From the NCBI RefSeq assembly GCF_014529535.1, contig NW_023503493.1:1488001-1552000 (forward strand): a stretch of DNA of 64,000 bases, in the 5' to 3' direction. Position 1 is the stretch's first letter. Every line of letters starts with the position of its first letter. Source of the DNA: Bradysia coprophila. Taxonomy: Eukaryota; Arthropoda; Insecta; Diptera; Sciaridae. The notes beneath the pieces were generated by a model. It had not been told where the DNA came from. It ran no database searches and saw nothing but the letters and a program-made list of their open reading frames with translations. Positions 1 through 11,642 of the stretch are shown here, one piece after another. Made by a program: the position numbers and the translations under genes.

Positions 1-268
1 AAATTCTCTGCTTCTAGGACAAGTCTTTGGACCGAAGATTTTGGAAACAATTATCGAAACGTCGGCGATCGTTAAGTGTATCGGAAATCGAAGCAATGTA
101 AAAATGTTTTGTTTGTTAAATTTTCCGAAATTGTTCTCTTTATAATCAACAGAATTAGTGAAAACCGAAAAATTTCTGCTTTATCGATAAAAGCTTAGCG
201 TCTGATTGAAGATTATCTTCTCGACTGTAATACCACTAATTTACAACAACCAAAAACTCGAAGAACGG

Positions 269-611
269 TTAAGAGCCAAACCACATCGAAACTTTCTGTC
301 ATGATGTGACAGTTTTGACATTGGCATTTTTGACGTCTGAAAAATTTCGTCATAACTTTAACTGAAAACGTGAATTTTACACAAAACTTGTCTTCAAACA
401 ATTAATTTTGATTAATATCGTCAATATTACAGCAAGGCTGTAACAGTGTTGCTTACACTGTAATATTGTTCAAAATTAATTGTTTAAAGACAAGTTCTGT
501 GTACAGTTCACGTTTGCAATTGAGGTTATGACAAAATTTATCAGATGTCAAAAATGTCAATGTCAAAACTGTCACTTCACGACAAAAAGTTTCAATGTGG
601 TTTGGCTCTAA
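269..611. mobile_element. Foldback (inverted-repeat) element, about 340 bp
   Basis: Two arms of about 155 bp, starting TTAAGAGCCAAACCACAT on the left and its near-complement on the right, face each other around a short AT-rich loop. The arms match at roughly nine positions in ten by eye. No coding capacity is seen. This fits a non-autonomous MITE or foldback element. The transposase superfamily cannot be told. Confidence 0.8.
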
Positions 612-1137
612 GCTTGAATCGCAGTCGCTCCGTTTGAAAAATAGTACTCCATTTGCTTGACAGCTGTCAAATAACCAAAGGAAAAATCGAATACAATTCC
701 ATAGGGCAGGTAGATCTTGTTGACGTTTTCACCACTTGTCAGCAAATTTTCTTCGGCTGAATATGGCGCTTTTGTAGTTTTCAAGGTAAAACTTCACGAA
801 AAAACCGTATTTAGCTATGAGACGAAGGATGACGCTTTTATAGTTTTCAGGGTAAACTAGTACGTCGTCCCATGCCCCATTTTGCCTTCTTGTCAACTTA
901 ATGACAGTTCTGTTTCAAAATCTTTTTTTTTCATCGGCTTTTGCCCAAATGTCATATAAACAGTTGTCAAATCAGCTATTCTTCATGAACTTTAACTGTC
1001 AAAAGATCATTGATGTCGTTTAAGCTGTCAAATAGTTTTCATTTTCACAAAGCTAATGTCAAATCGAACAAAAACGTATTGGATGGGGAGACGCCACACA
1101 AATTTCCATATATTTCAATAGACTCTGCGAATGAAAC
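612..1137. other. Stretch without recognisable gene
   Basis: AT-rich sequence with several scattered GTCAAA/TTTGAC words but no credible exon, promoter or organised repeat. Confidence 0.5.
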
Positions 1138-1393
1138 ATCTTTTGAGGTTAACTTTACAAAATTGACAACTTATTTGACACATTTTAAGAGAAGAAGCCA
1201 TAAGCCATTATTTGACACTGATCTGTAGGGCACAAATGCAAAACACTGCCCTTTCAGTTACAGAAATCTTTTGAGGTTAACTTTACAAAATTGACAACTT
1301 ATTTGACACATTTTAAGAGAAGAAACCATAAGCCATTATTTGACACTGATCTGTAGGGCACAAATGCAAAACACTGCCCTTTCAGTTACAGAA
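1138..1393. repeat. Tandem duplication, 128 bp x 2
   Basis: The block beginning ATCTTTTGAGGTTAACTTTA occurs at 1138 and again at 1266, exactly 128 bp later. The copies are almost identical (one difference is AGAAGCC versus AGAAACC). The near identity indicates a recent duplication. Short open frames across it are not considered genes. Confidence 0.9.
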
Positions 1394-1405
1394 ATCCATT
1401 ATTTT

Positions 1406-1540
1406 CAGAGAAATGATAACAGGCGCTGCGATGACTCTTACAGTGAATATGTCGAATGAAGCTTAACAGCCATGCATCCCATACGTCGAAAACTGTACGA
1501 TTTTACAATGAAAAGGGGGTCTCCTGTTATCATTTCTCTG
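1406..1540. mobile_element. MITE with CAGAGAAATGATAA ends
   Basis: The terminal inverted repeats CAGAGAAATGATAACAGG and CCTGTTATCATTTCTCTG bound 135 bp. The same ends recur at 44057-44122 and, diverged, at 5988-6171 and 32865-33066, so this is a multi-copy family. It is non-coding. No clear target duplication was identified. Confidence 0.8.
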
Positions 1541-2499
1541 ATCACTTTGACGCATTTATTTTATTTTATTGGGTCCAAGTCTAGATTCTCCTTCAACCAT
1601 GAAAATGTAACATGGAAATCGGGTAACTTGGTTCTGATTTATTGATCGAGGAAATGTTTGTGTTCCTCGAACCGAATCAACCGGTCACTACTCCGCAATT
1701 TGTTAAAAAATGTTTTTAAGAAAAGCTCCGTAATGCATCGATGACGTTACATAATTTATGGACGGTATCTAGATGGCACCACGGTGGCTATGTCATTCCG
1801 TGCTGCAACTCAATCCAAACATTCAAAAAAGTAGCGAACTTTGAGGTTTTCATTTAGATATGAATTTAATGTTAAGTTCACTGCGCTGTAAACGAATTTT
1901 CAATTTTTAAGTTTTAGTCTTTAAATGTCGAAATCGTAAATTATCAAATAAAAATTTACCAAAAAAAAAGAAATTTTTTTAGAAATTTAGAAAAAACCGT
2001 GTCGCTAAAAAGTAAAATTCTTTACCATTTGAAAACCATTTTTTAGATAAAACAATTTTTTATAAAGAAAATTAATAAAAATGAAAAGTCAATTTAGAGA
2101 AATCAGAAATTTGAATTATAAAAATAAAAATAAAAAATTAACAAACTTTTATGGTCTATTTAAAATGTCAACCAACGATGTAAAAAGACATAGAAAATAA
2201 TTACTTTAAACAATAACTTACGACACGTATAACTAAATTTAAAACAAAAGTGGTGCAGACAAGATTTTACTCGTACGAAAGAAACAAATAAATCTTTTTA
2301 ATGGAGTACACATTGCCGTTATATGTACCCCCAATCATTCAGTGCTAGGGTGAATTAGCCGTGACATTCCATTTGTAAATTCATTATCGAATGGAGTCAC
2401 ACTCGAATGCATGTCACTTTTGTTGATATCTTGTGCACTAAAATATTACCCGGCCTTAATAACGTCAATCTGTAAAATTGTTGCTGCCAGACGAAAAGA
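1541..2499. other. AT-rich stretch without recognisable gene
   Basis: Mostly A/T-runs with a few short poly-A and poly-T tracts. I see no exon, promoter or repeat structure that can be supported. Confidence 0.5.
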
Positions 2500-2840
2500 A
2501 AACATTGTTTTTGTCTGGCAGCTCACAGTTCTCATTGAGATTTGTCTGTCGGGTGTTTTTCTATTCATTGGTATCTGTCTGCATCAAATGACATTCATTT
2601 TGTATGACGGCTCACAGTTTTAATTTTTTGTTGTCTGGCGATGTGTTTTTCATTCATTGGGATGTGTGTCATACGTTTGACGCCAAGGGCATATCACGAC
2701 CAAAACTGACAATTTTGCACTTTTCATTTTGTCTGTCGGCTGACAGTTCACACTGAATCTTGTATGGCGATGGTTTTTCTGCTCATTGGGGTCCGTGGGT
2801 ATCAAATGACACCAATTTCAGATCAATTGCTTACCACGAC
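2500..2840. repeat. Three diverged tandem copies of an 80-100 bp block
   Basis: A block containing GGC(T/A)CACAGTT or GACAGTT, then TTGTCTG/TTGTATGGCGATG, then TTTTTCT-TCATTGG and a closing CAAATGACA-like word, appears three times with irregular spacing. The copies are strongly diverged, so this is an old tandem or dispersed repeat. An open frame at 2411-2623 crosses it and is not regarded as a gene. Confidence 0.5.
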
Positions 2841-3232
2841 AGTATGGCTATTTTCCGATTTCCCTTTTGTTTGGTATGTACCAGCTTTGTGGTAGCTTGA
2901 CCACATGTCTCTTTAAAATACGTTGGCCTAAGGTTCTAGACCAGCGCTAAGCTCTGGAGCGGTATTATTCGATAGCTATAAAGCGCACTAAATTTCAGAC
3001 TTCATTCGGACGCCCAGGACTAATGATTGGAGTATTATAATGACATTTCTTTAATACTATTGTCATTACAAGCAAAGTACTAAAAGTAAATAATATTAAA
3101 AGAAAATTTAACTCAAAATTAATGTTGGATAGTGCCTAAAATTTATCATTTAAAATTGTATTCATTTTTACTTGAACATTTGCCATAGACTATTTCAATT
3201 GCAACAAAAAAAAAAGGTTCTAAATCCATTAA

Positions 3233-4440
3233 GGTGCGGGAAAACAGGAAAAATATACCCTTCAAAGACTTTCAAACGCTCAAATTGTGACAACAACAAC
3301 TTTGACGGCGTTAACAATTTCCGAAACCATTATTACATCTGAAGATCAACGTAAGAGGATTGCAGAAAAAAAAAGGAAATCCAATGTTTTCCTGACTCCT
3401 GATTACTGATCCATGAACTGATCGAAGACCCTAGATATTCTGACAGGTCTCGTCAATATCTATCATTTGACAAGCACATCAATGGTCAATAACACACCAG
3501 ACATGCAGTTTTTCACAAGCTGAAGCTACTGTTGCATAAAATCGATTTCCTCAAAAATCCTCGATGATTCGTCTCGTCAATACCTCTTATTTGACGTATC
3601 GCACACGACTTTTGAACAAAAACCTTTAGGGGAGGGAGGTGCGGGAAAACAGGAAAAGTGAGTGGTGGAAAACTCTTTGTGGTTTCGATCGATAGTGCCT
3701 GAAATTCTAATAACAATTGTACAAAACTTCGGTACCATAAGTGCAAGTGAAGCCGGCTGAGACACGTTAAAGTTGAAAAAACGTGATTTTCGAACAGGCT
3801 TAGATGCGTGGATACTTGAGCGATGAAGCTAATTAATAGTTCTAGAAGTAGAGCAACAGTTCCTCTACCAATGACCAAAAAATTCTTTTTGAAGACCAAC
3901 TACGTAGAGGCCGACAGTAGCTCTAAGTTCCTCCCTCATTTTTGGTAAAATTTGCATGTTTCGAAGGCACCTGAGACGCACTTATTAAAAATTTTTGTAA
4001 TGGTTAATTCTGAAATGCTGGAAGTCCCAGCTGTCCATCGACACCACGCTTGTAATGACTTATGTCAACAGTGCCGATATGTTGCGTGATTAATTGAAAT
4101 GTGTCCTTCTACGACCAAATTTTATGTTTGATTTTGTTCCAAGCTGACTAATAATATCCAAAAATATCAAAATGCTCAGTTAAAATTCATTCAGCCGCAT
4201 CGTGGACTCCAAACGTCTGGCCCTGTTTTGGAGTACTTTTCGTGTAGTTTCGATAACGCCCGAAAATATCGGGAAACAGGGAATACTCCGGCTGTTTTGA
4301 AACAGCAGATTTCCTTTTTTTGTCCATTTTTCTCATGTAAATCTTCAGATGTAATTGGTGTAAATAATTACCGATGTAAAAGTTGTTGTTGTCCCAATTC
4401 GAGTGTTTAAAAGTCTTTGAAGGGTATACTTTCCCGCACC
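3233..4440. mobile_element. 1.2-kb element with GGTGCGGGAAAA inverted termini
   Basis: The left end GGTGCGGGAAAACAGGAAAA and the complement of the right end (GGTGCGGGAAAGTATACCC) start inverted repeats of at least 70 bp. These continue through CCCTTCAAAGACTTT and ACAACAACAACTTT. A second internal copy of the terminal motif lies at 3641. Related ends occur at 15807, 20676, 21941 and 31764. No transposase was recognised. A 128-residue minus-strand open frame at 3513-3899 has no recognisable motif and is probably chance. The element also carries the recurring word TCAATACCTCTTATTTGACG near 3577. Confidence 0.7.
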
Positions 4441-5987
4441 TCCCATGATCATAAATATGAAAACAAAAATTGTAAAATCTAACTCGTCCATTCTTTAATA
4501 GAAAATTGAATTGAAAAGTAACTTTTAAAATGAAATTTTATTTAGTAAAATTTTTCTTAAAAATCAGAGAAGAGAACTCAAGTAGTTTGGATTAAAAGTA
4601 TAAATCAAATTCAACGTTTCCACATGCATTTTGCCTTAATATTAGTAAAAATCAGAACTTTTTAAAAGAAAAGACAAAGCATTCAATAAATTAATCAATT
4701 TTAAACGAAACGGATTCGAAATGAAATTGAAGGATATAAAAATGCGACTACGAAAAGATGGATAATGAAGACGAATGACATACTCGAATGCAATGTTGTC
4801 GTTTTTTTCTGTGTACATATAAGAGAGGAAACCTTAAGAATTCGAAATTTTAATTTTAATTAAAATTATTAAATCTGACAATGGATTATTTGAAATTATT
4901 CATTTTATTGATCTCAACGATATCCAGGCCAAAAAAACAAAAAATATTAAAAAAATAAAAACAAAATTTATTGAGTCTTAGATTACGAACGAAGTTTTTC
5001 TTTCTTTCCCCTTCTGGTTGTACCAACAAATTGTCTATCAGTCCCCTCGAGCACCGAAGAGTGGAATAGCCTATTAATATCACGCCGTAAGTGCGCCTTC
5101 TATTTCAAAACAAATGCATAGCGGGTCATTTTAGCGCTCAGTGTTTGACATTTATTATATGACGTCATCACTATTTTGTGCAACTGTCAGTTGTAAATAT
5201 TTAAATTTTTGGCGCACATATGGTGTGAATTGGCTGCTGCGAAAGTAATTCATTACATAAGTAAAGGTAAGAATTGTGTGATAAAAGCGAACTCGCTCGT
5301 GTCTTCTTTGAGCAGCACACTCCGGTATCTATTTTTTCAATTTAGACTCGTCGAATGTTGTCGAATGTTTTGACAACTTTGATGGAGATGGCGATGAAGT
5401 CACATGCAGGTCTATTGATTGTCAGTTAGCAATTTAAAAGACCTCTAAAGAAAACGAAGAAAATGGAGCTCTGACTGTTCTTCTCTCATATGGCAAATTA
5501 TATGTTGGATCTAATGAAGTACTAGATTTTATATAGACTAGAAGGTGATAGATATTTGGACGAATGATGGAACCGATTTCAATTAAGCCTACATCTGAAA
5601 ACATGATGATGATCTTAGGCTATCCTTTATTCGTGTTATCACCAGTTGTACTTAGACTTTTTGCTTTTGCTTGTCAGAATTCAACCTCTGAATAGATTAA
5701 AATCTGACAGATTCGATTTCTAATAAAACTGATAATGACTATATATACAGTACACATTGTAAAATATCGTTGACCATGATTGCCAACGCCATCGAACGGA
5801 ATGTAGTAGAAACATTTCCGTACAAATTGTTCTACAGAAATAGCAAAAGCTTTTTGTTTTCAGATTTTCATCCAAGGTGAAAACTCTTTCAACTTTATAC
5901 TGATGCCACCAGGGGTGTCGCCTCATAGAATGGCTTTTACATGCTGTGGATTTCGCTAGGGTTCGAAAATGGCTTATAACATTACTG
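4441..5987. other. Stretch without recognisable gene
   Basis: AT-rich sequence. A short block at 5150-5230 (GTGCAACTGTCAGTTGTAAATATTT) recurs inverted near 37965-37985, which marks a dispersed repeat fragment. No exon is supported. Confidence 0.5.
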
Positions 5988-6302
5988 CAGAGAAATGTTA
6001 ATTTTGTTCACATGCGGCGAGATAGAAGGAACCAGAGAAATGATAAATTGGTACACCTGTGGTGAGAGCGAATTTGTATGCAATTCTCTCAAATTCTTTT
6101 CCATAGGAGTCAACTGTCATTTACATGTTAGTTCTATCTCGTCACAGGCGTACCAACTTGACGTTTCTCTGAAAGGAACTTGAGAATAACAGTTGGCACC
6201 TATGGAAGAGAATTCGTACGAAACTCTATCGAATTCTCACCCATATGTGCCAGCTGTCATTTACATGTTCCTTGTATCTCTCCGCATGTGTACCAACTTA
6301 AC
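5988..6302. mobile_element. Nested pair of CAGAGAAATG-type MITEs
   Basis: An outer element starts CAGAGAAATGTTAATTTTG. Its right arm ends near 6302 (CCGCATGTGTACCAACTTAAC) but lacks the expected terminal CTCTG, so it is truncated. Within it, 6033-6171 is a second copy with CAGAGAAATGATAAATTGG and GACGTTTCTCTG ends. Both share the internal words GGCGAGATAGAAGGA and GTACCAACTT with the copy at 32865-33066. Confidence 0.65.
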
Positions 6303-6348
6303 AAGGACTGAAGTCCGAAAATGCTTTTCCGTGTGACGTATCGAGTTT

Positions 6349-6434
6349 TGTAGGCGTGGTAAGAGAACCGAAAGAAACTACGTGACGATTTCGAGGGGCG
6401 AAAGTTTACTTTCGGTTCTCTTAGCAGGCCTACA
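6349..6434. repeat. Short inverted repeat
   Basis: TGTAGGCGTGGTAAGAGAAC and its near-complement GGTTCTCTTAGCAGGCCTACA form arms of about 27 bp around a 30-bp loop. It could be a very short MITE or a structured site. Confidence 0.6.
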
Positions 6435-7527
6435 ATAGTTATTTGTGTATCTGTTTTGGACTCACTTCGTTCGGGCTACAACTTACGAAATTGCCTAAAA
6501 CCAATCGTCCAAAATTGATACTCAAACAAGTAAGTGAAAAACCGAGAAAAATCTCAAAACTCCTCCATTTTCTATCCCGACACATGAAAAGTTAATTGGC
6601 TTGGGTGATCACACAGCACGTAAAATCCATTACAAATGGAATCAGGATTAAAATGAAAATTCACGTTTGCGTATGTTTGCGTTGACTTCGGACTTTTCAA
6701 CATTTGATCCCTTGTCATGCAAATAACTTTCTTTTGTTGCCAAAAGAAGACAGAAACTGTCATTGATCGACTTTCATGTGAAAACAACACTTCATTTCAG
6801 CACTAGTGTCGAAAAGTGTTCCAAAAAACAAATATTTCAGAAACGTCACTTCGAATTCATGTTATTTCCTTTCGTCATTCCGCAATTTTATGCCGATTGC
6901 AGTACTCTAATCATCGCAGAACACCGCAACTGTTTTCGTTGAAGCACTTCAAATGTTTGGTTTTGCTTCGAAATAAATTGTAAAATAAAAGTTCGACGGT
7001 GAGGGGAGCTTTTATTTCAGTTTGTCATTGGTAGAGATGAAATTTATAAGACATTGAATAGCATCGTTGATAAATTTTATTGTTTACCTCAATTAACAAC
7101 AAGTCCAATACCATAAATTGGAAAAGAACAATTTGATAAGAAAGAGACTGATTTTACCGGAGCTAAATAGTCTTTTACATAACCAGTGTTAAAAGATGAA
7201 AAAAGCAGAGCGTTTTGTTGCTCCGAGGCGAAGTCGAGTTATGTAATGGATTTTACATGCTTCTGAATTTAGTCAATATAATCAACAACAAAGGGTTTCT
7301 GCCACTGACTGTTTCGATCTGATGAAGTAATTTATATTATCACATACGCGCGGTGTTCGGATGTCAAAATTACTTACCTAGAAGTTTAATTCAAAAATTA
7401 CACTTCAGTTCTATGTTGTTGTCTCGGTTTCGCTTATGTGATAAAATAGAGTACACACTTGTCACTATCAGTCTCGGCAAGCCTCGACTTCTTCGTGACA
7501 AGTGTGTAATATATAATAGTGTCTCTT
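6435..7527. other. Stretch without recognisable gene
   Basis: It contains a dispersed repeat piece at 7170-7260 with GAGTTATGTAATGGATTTTA, which recurs at 42945-42965. No exon is supported. Confidence 0.5.
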
Positions 7528-7730
7528 TCAAAAATACGACATTTCATCACACCATTGCCACAGTGGCAAAGAGATGACATATTTCGAGAGGTCATACATT
7601 TTCGCATGTAAAACTTTATTCTGCTTATGATTCGCTAAACTTTTACATGCGAAAAGTTATGACTACCTGTCGAAGTTGGTCATTTATTTGCCACTGTCGC
7701 CACGGCCTGATGAGATGTGATATTTTTGAA
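7528..7730. mobile_element. Foldback element, about 200 bp
   Basis: The arms contain TCAAAAATA(C/T)GACATTTCATCA, GCCACAGTGGCAAA and CGCATGTAAAA, followed by their complements. Similar words appear at 49985-50080, giving at least a second partial copy. Non-coding. Confidence 0.65.
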
Positions 7731-7983
7731 CAGAAATGCAAAGCATCTGTTTGGTGATTTATTAATCATTTCATAGCTGGGGTTGTAATGAGTCACTTTC
7801 GACCCTAGAGAAATCAAAAGCATGTAAAATGAATTAAATTTGCAATTAACCTGTCACAGACGGCAGGCATATTAGCTGTTTTACTATCTGATCTGTTACT
7901 TCATTTGATCGATGATTTTCAGAGATTGATTTCAAAAATCTTTTACTTCATTTGTTTTGAACTCGCTTTTTGCTATATAATAC

Positions 7984-8280
7984 GATATCCCAACAAAAAT
8001 CTCTTCGAGAAAAGTGTGACGCAGTCTTTGAAGTACAATTTCTAAAATGAATGATATCGCTAGAGTTGACGCTTTCAGCTTCGTTACGCAAAAATTAAAT
8101 TTTACACCCAATTTTAGTTCAAACAAGCTATGCCAGCTTGTTTGAACTAAAATTGGGTGTAAAATTTAATTTTTGCGTAACGAAGCTGAAAGCGTCAACT
8201 CTAGCGATATCATTCATTTTAGAAATTGTACTTCAAAGACTGCGTCACACTTTTCTCGAAGAGATTTTTGTTGGGATATC
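7984..8280. repeat. Perfect 146-bp palindrome with 5-nt spacer
   Basis: Reading left from GATATCCCAACAAA and right from GGGATATC inward, the 146-bp arms are identical with no mismatch I could find. They are separated only by ATGCC at 8130-8134. The two sister copies have the same arms but a loop of roughly 200 bp, so this copy has lost its loop. The arms carry GTGTGACGCAGTC and GCGATATCATTCATTTTAG. Confidence 0.95.
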
Positions 8281-9812
8281 AGTCGTTTTAGAAGTTTTAG
8301 AACACTGCTTTTTATAACAGTTTATAACAGAAATTCGGAAATTTGGCAAAATTTGAAAATTTGACGAAAATCGAAAATTTGACGAAATTCGAAAATTTAA
8401 CGAAATTCGAAAATTTGTCGAAAATCGAAAATTTGACGAAAATCGAAAATTTGACGAAATTCGAAAATTTAACGAAATTCGAAAATTTAACGAAATTCGA
8501 AAATTTGTCGAAAATCGAAAATTTGACGAAAATCGAAAATTTGACGAAAATCGAAAATTTGACGAAAATCGAAAATTTAACGAAAATCGAAAATTTAACG
8601 AAATTCGAAAATTTAACGAAATTCGAAAATTTGACGAAATTCGAAAATTTGACGAAAATCGAAAATTTAACGAAATTCGAAAATTTAACGAAATTCGAAA
8701 ATTTGACGAAAATCGAAAATTCGACGAAAATCGAAAATTTAACGAAATTCGAAAATTTAACGAAATTCGAAAATTTGACGAAATTCGAAAATTCGACGAA
8801 AATCGAAAATTTGACGAAAATCGAAAATTTAACGAAATTCGAAAATTTGACGAAAATCGAAAATTCGACGAAAATCGAAAATTTAACGAAATTCGAAAAT
8901 TTAACGAAATTCGAAAATTTGTCGAAAATCGAAAATTTGACGAAAATCGAAAATTTGACGAAGAAAGTAAAAGTAATTCTCTATCTGCCACCATTCAAGA
9001 AATATCTACAAAACCCCAATTGACCCACCCATTTCCAACTTTCGACATTTTTCACATATGCCCCTCTGTTCTACTCGTAAAACTCTGAGACTTTGCCGAA
9101 GAAAGTAACTCTCTATCTTTCATAACCCAAAAAAATATTAGTCCTTTCATCCTACGCTCGAGTAGCTCAAAATTTGGTCACTCTAATCACTCTAGCTCAA
9201 ACGAATCTGCCCCGATTTTTTAAATTATTTTTTTGTTCGAATCGTGTTACGAATACCTTTCATTTGATGGGTCGCACGTCTCTGTAGGTTTCAATACAGC
9301 TAAGCTTCAGCCGAAAACGCGTTCCCGACCCTCGAAAACCACACTCAGAAACCACTTCGAGGCCAATAAAACAAAATTCTGGTTTTTCCTGGGGTAATGG
9401 CGTATCACAATTTCATTTTTATGCCCACCCTGACGTTCCTGCAAAATTTCATGGAGATTGGCTGACTAGTTTCCGAGATCGACCGTCGATAGATGGATAG
9501 ATAGAAACATACAGAGTAAGTTGAAAGATTTTGATTGTTTGGGAAAAGTCAATTTGGTGTATTTTGTATGAAAAGTGACCAATTTCAAAACGATGTATCT
9601 CCGGCAATTTTAAACCTACATAGTCGAGTGATAGCTCGTTTTGCTCGTATTTGAAGCGAGAATATGATAGAAAATGTTTTGTGGGGATATAGTCTTTAGG
9701 GCAGAAACTGAAATTCTCGCCTATATGTAGTTGCCGCGTCTCAAAAAATTTTCTTCGTTCTTTTTTTGGAAGTTAGACTGCGTCAAGTCCTCCGCTAACG
9801 CTCCGGACATGA
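7989..9812 (+). mobile_element. Family A composite repeat, copy 1
   Basis: This copy runs from CCCAACAAA to CTCCGGACATGA. It has three parts: an inverted-repeat head (7984-8280), an 18-bp minisatellite (8343-8962) and an 800-bp tail. The tail contains the word GAATACCTTTCATTTGATGG, a short GATA microsatellite after CGAGATCGACCGTCG, and ends CTCCGCTAACGCTCCGGACATGA. Two other copies (45247-46844 plus strand, 57087-58876 minus strand) share the order and both ends. No protein domain is recognised. The lack of a target duplication at the third copy suggests a Helitron-like or foldback mechanism, but the class is unproven. Confidence 0.85.
8343..8962. repeat. 18-bp minisatellite, about 34 units
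   Basis: Units are variants of CGAAAATTTGACGAAAAT, with interchangeable AAT/ATT and GAC/AAC/TCG positions. Because 18 is divisible by three and the unit avoids stop codons, long frames stay open on both strands: about 200 codons of a hexapeptide such as ENLTKF/ENLTKI forward, and NFRISS/NFRISL reverse. I read these as a consequence of the array, not as genes. The same unit recurs at 30987-31290, 45838-46050, 47870-47938 and 57945-58235. Confidence 0.95.
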
Positions 9813-10904
9813 TGAGTCAGACCTTGTAGTTTATTATTGCTATAACATGGACCACCATATGCAACATCACCGATACCACTGTTTGTAGTCATATGTAACG
9901 ACATAACAAGAGGAGAATTGATAAACAAATCATATCTTGCCATAAGTATAATCCGACAAACGTAATGTGATCATTTCCGTCACTTTTGCTGTGTGCCACA
10001 CAGAGAATGAGAAGATACGCGAACTGCTGTCTCGTTGAGATGTCTATATCTGAGCGAAGGTATACATATAATTGTGGGGTGGATGGGCGCAAAGGAAATG
10101 TTATATACGGAGAAAAATACCGTTATTTTTTTGTGTTCGAATAGAACGATGCGGTTTGCGGTGTGTTTGGAGTGATATAAGTGGGTGGTTTGATAACAAA
10201 CAATGAACAAAAAAAAATTTGTAAAAAGCTTTTTTTTTCTGCTGTAATTTTAAATAAGGGGTTTGAACACCCACCACCGTATCATCATCAACATCATATA
10301 TCATAATAATAGATTGATACATGGAATTTTGCGGGCGTAATAGAGAAGTGGGAGAGAGAAGTGAAAAAAATACGCTCAGAAGGGTGGTGGTGGTGGTTCG
10401 GATTTGGTTTTGTTGATTATGAGTACATAAAACATCATTCAATGTGATGATTTGGCTCGAGATTTTTTTTTTTATTTCCAATTTTTTTCCGATTTGCAAA
10501 TTAAATATCAGAGGGTGGTACTTGGGTGGACGAGCTCGTCATGATAATATAATGTGTGTTGACAACGAACGACGAAATGGAATGGGACGGTTTTAAAGCA
10601 GTCGTTTGGATTAAGTTTTTTATGGAATTTTCGATTGCAAATGGTTGGTGTTTTAAGCGGAATTAGGTGTGTTTGCTGTTAAGTTGTCACTGTCTGCTTG
10701 TACGAATCTGTAGATCTGTGTTTGTATAATTGGAATTAAAAACAATTTAAAGTACGACCCTTGGAATACACGAGACGATTCGATATGGTTTACTTACAAG
10801 TAAAAGCGTCACATGACTTCGTTGGGTTAGTAGCCCTAAGCTCGGGATTGGTCCTGTGATTGGTCCCAAAATTAGCCCCAAATTATAGTTAGAATGAAAA
10901 GTAA
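9813..10904. other. Stretch without recognisable gene
   Basis: No exon is supported. The 132-codon minus-strand frame at 10101-10499 is low-complexity and lacks a signal peptide or conserved motif. Confidence 0.5.
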
Positions 10905-10985
10905 TTCGACACAGTGCTGATTCGACACAGTGCTGATTTGACACAGTCCTGATTCGACGAAGCCCTAATTCGACAAAGCCAGGAT
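10905..10985. repeat. 16-bp tandem repeat, about five units
   Basis: Units resemble CTGATTCGACACAGTG, with ATTTGAC and GACGAAG variants. A related array lies at 15287-15345. Their presence at two places suggests a dispersed tandem-repeat family. Confidence 0.8.
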
Positions 10986-11471
10986 TCCGATTAACGTTAT
11001 TCATCACCGATTTCATTCCGGCTAAGTAGCCTATTCAAAACATAGCTAACGCCGAACCGTACGAAACACCTATTCGTATCAAAAGCCTTTGCTGTGAAAC
11101 TCTTCATTTTCTTCTCTACTGAAAAGCTATTCGCCCTTTAAAATCACTTACATTATCCACTGTTTGCCTTGTTATCATATACAAATAAATTGCCGGAGGC
11201 AATATAGACAGCCCCGTACGAAGTCAACTTTCATAAATTCCTAATTAAACAGCTATATACCGCTATATTTAACTATATTTCACTGTAAATAAACATTTCA
11301 CAGAGGAATATGCTATTATATAGCTCTATATGCCTGTATATAGCTCAATATAGCTGTATATAGGTATATATAGATGTCCGTATATGGAATGCCTGAAACA
11401 CCCCACACACATAACAAATTATTTCCATGTTAACAGAAACACTCTGAGTACCATTTTTCCCAAGATATATC

Positions 11472-11642
11472 TGTTAAGATTTGATGATTCTGCACAGCGA
11501 AATAAAAGACGATCTTTACCCGGTGGAGGTACAAACAAGAAGAACATTTATTGACACATATGATTACGACTATGTACAACAATATGACTAGACCGATATG
11601 TCCATATGAACAACATTGAAATATGAATTCCTAAATTCAACA
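11472..11642 (-). repeat. LTR (3' LTR in element orientation)
   Basis: 171 bp, TG...CA bounded, and identical to the partner at 12797-12967 apart from GAATTC versus GAATTA near its end. The single difference implies a very recent insertion. Confidence 0.93.

Noticed and set aside
8340..8965. CRISPR-like array
   Set aside because: The repeat is contiguous at 18 bp with no unique spacers, and the surrounding DNA is eukaryotic repeat sequence.
8245..9023. Open frames of 226 and 249 codons on both strands
   Set aside because: They arise from the stop-free 18-bp repeat and not from coding sequence; no promoter or splice signals, and the same happens in all sister arrays.
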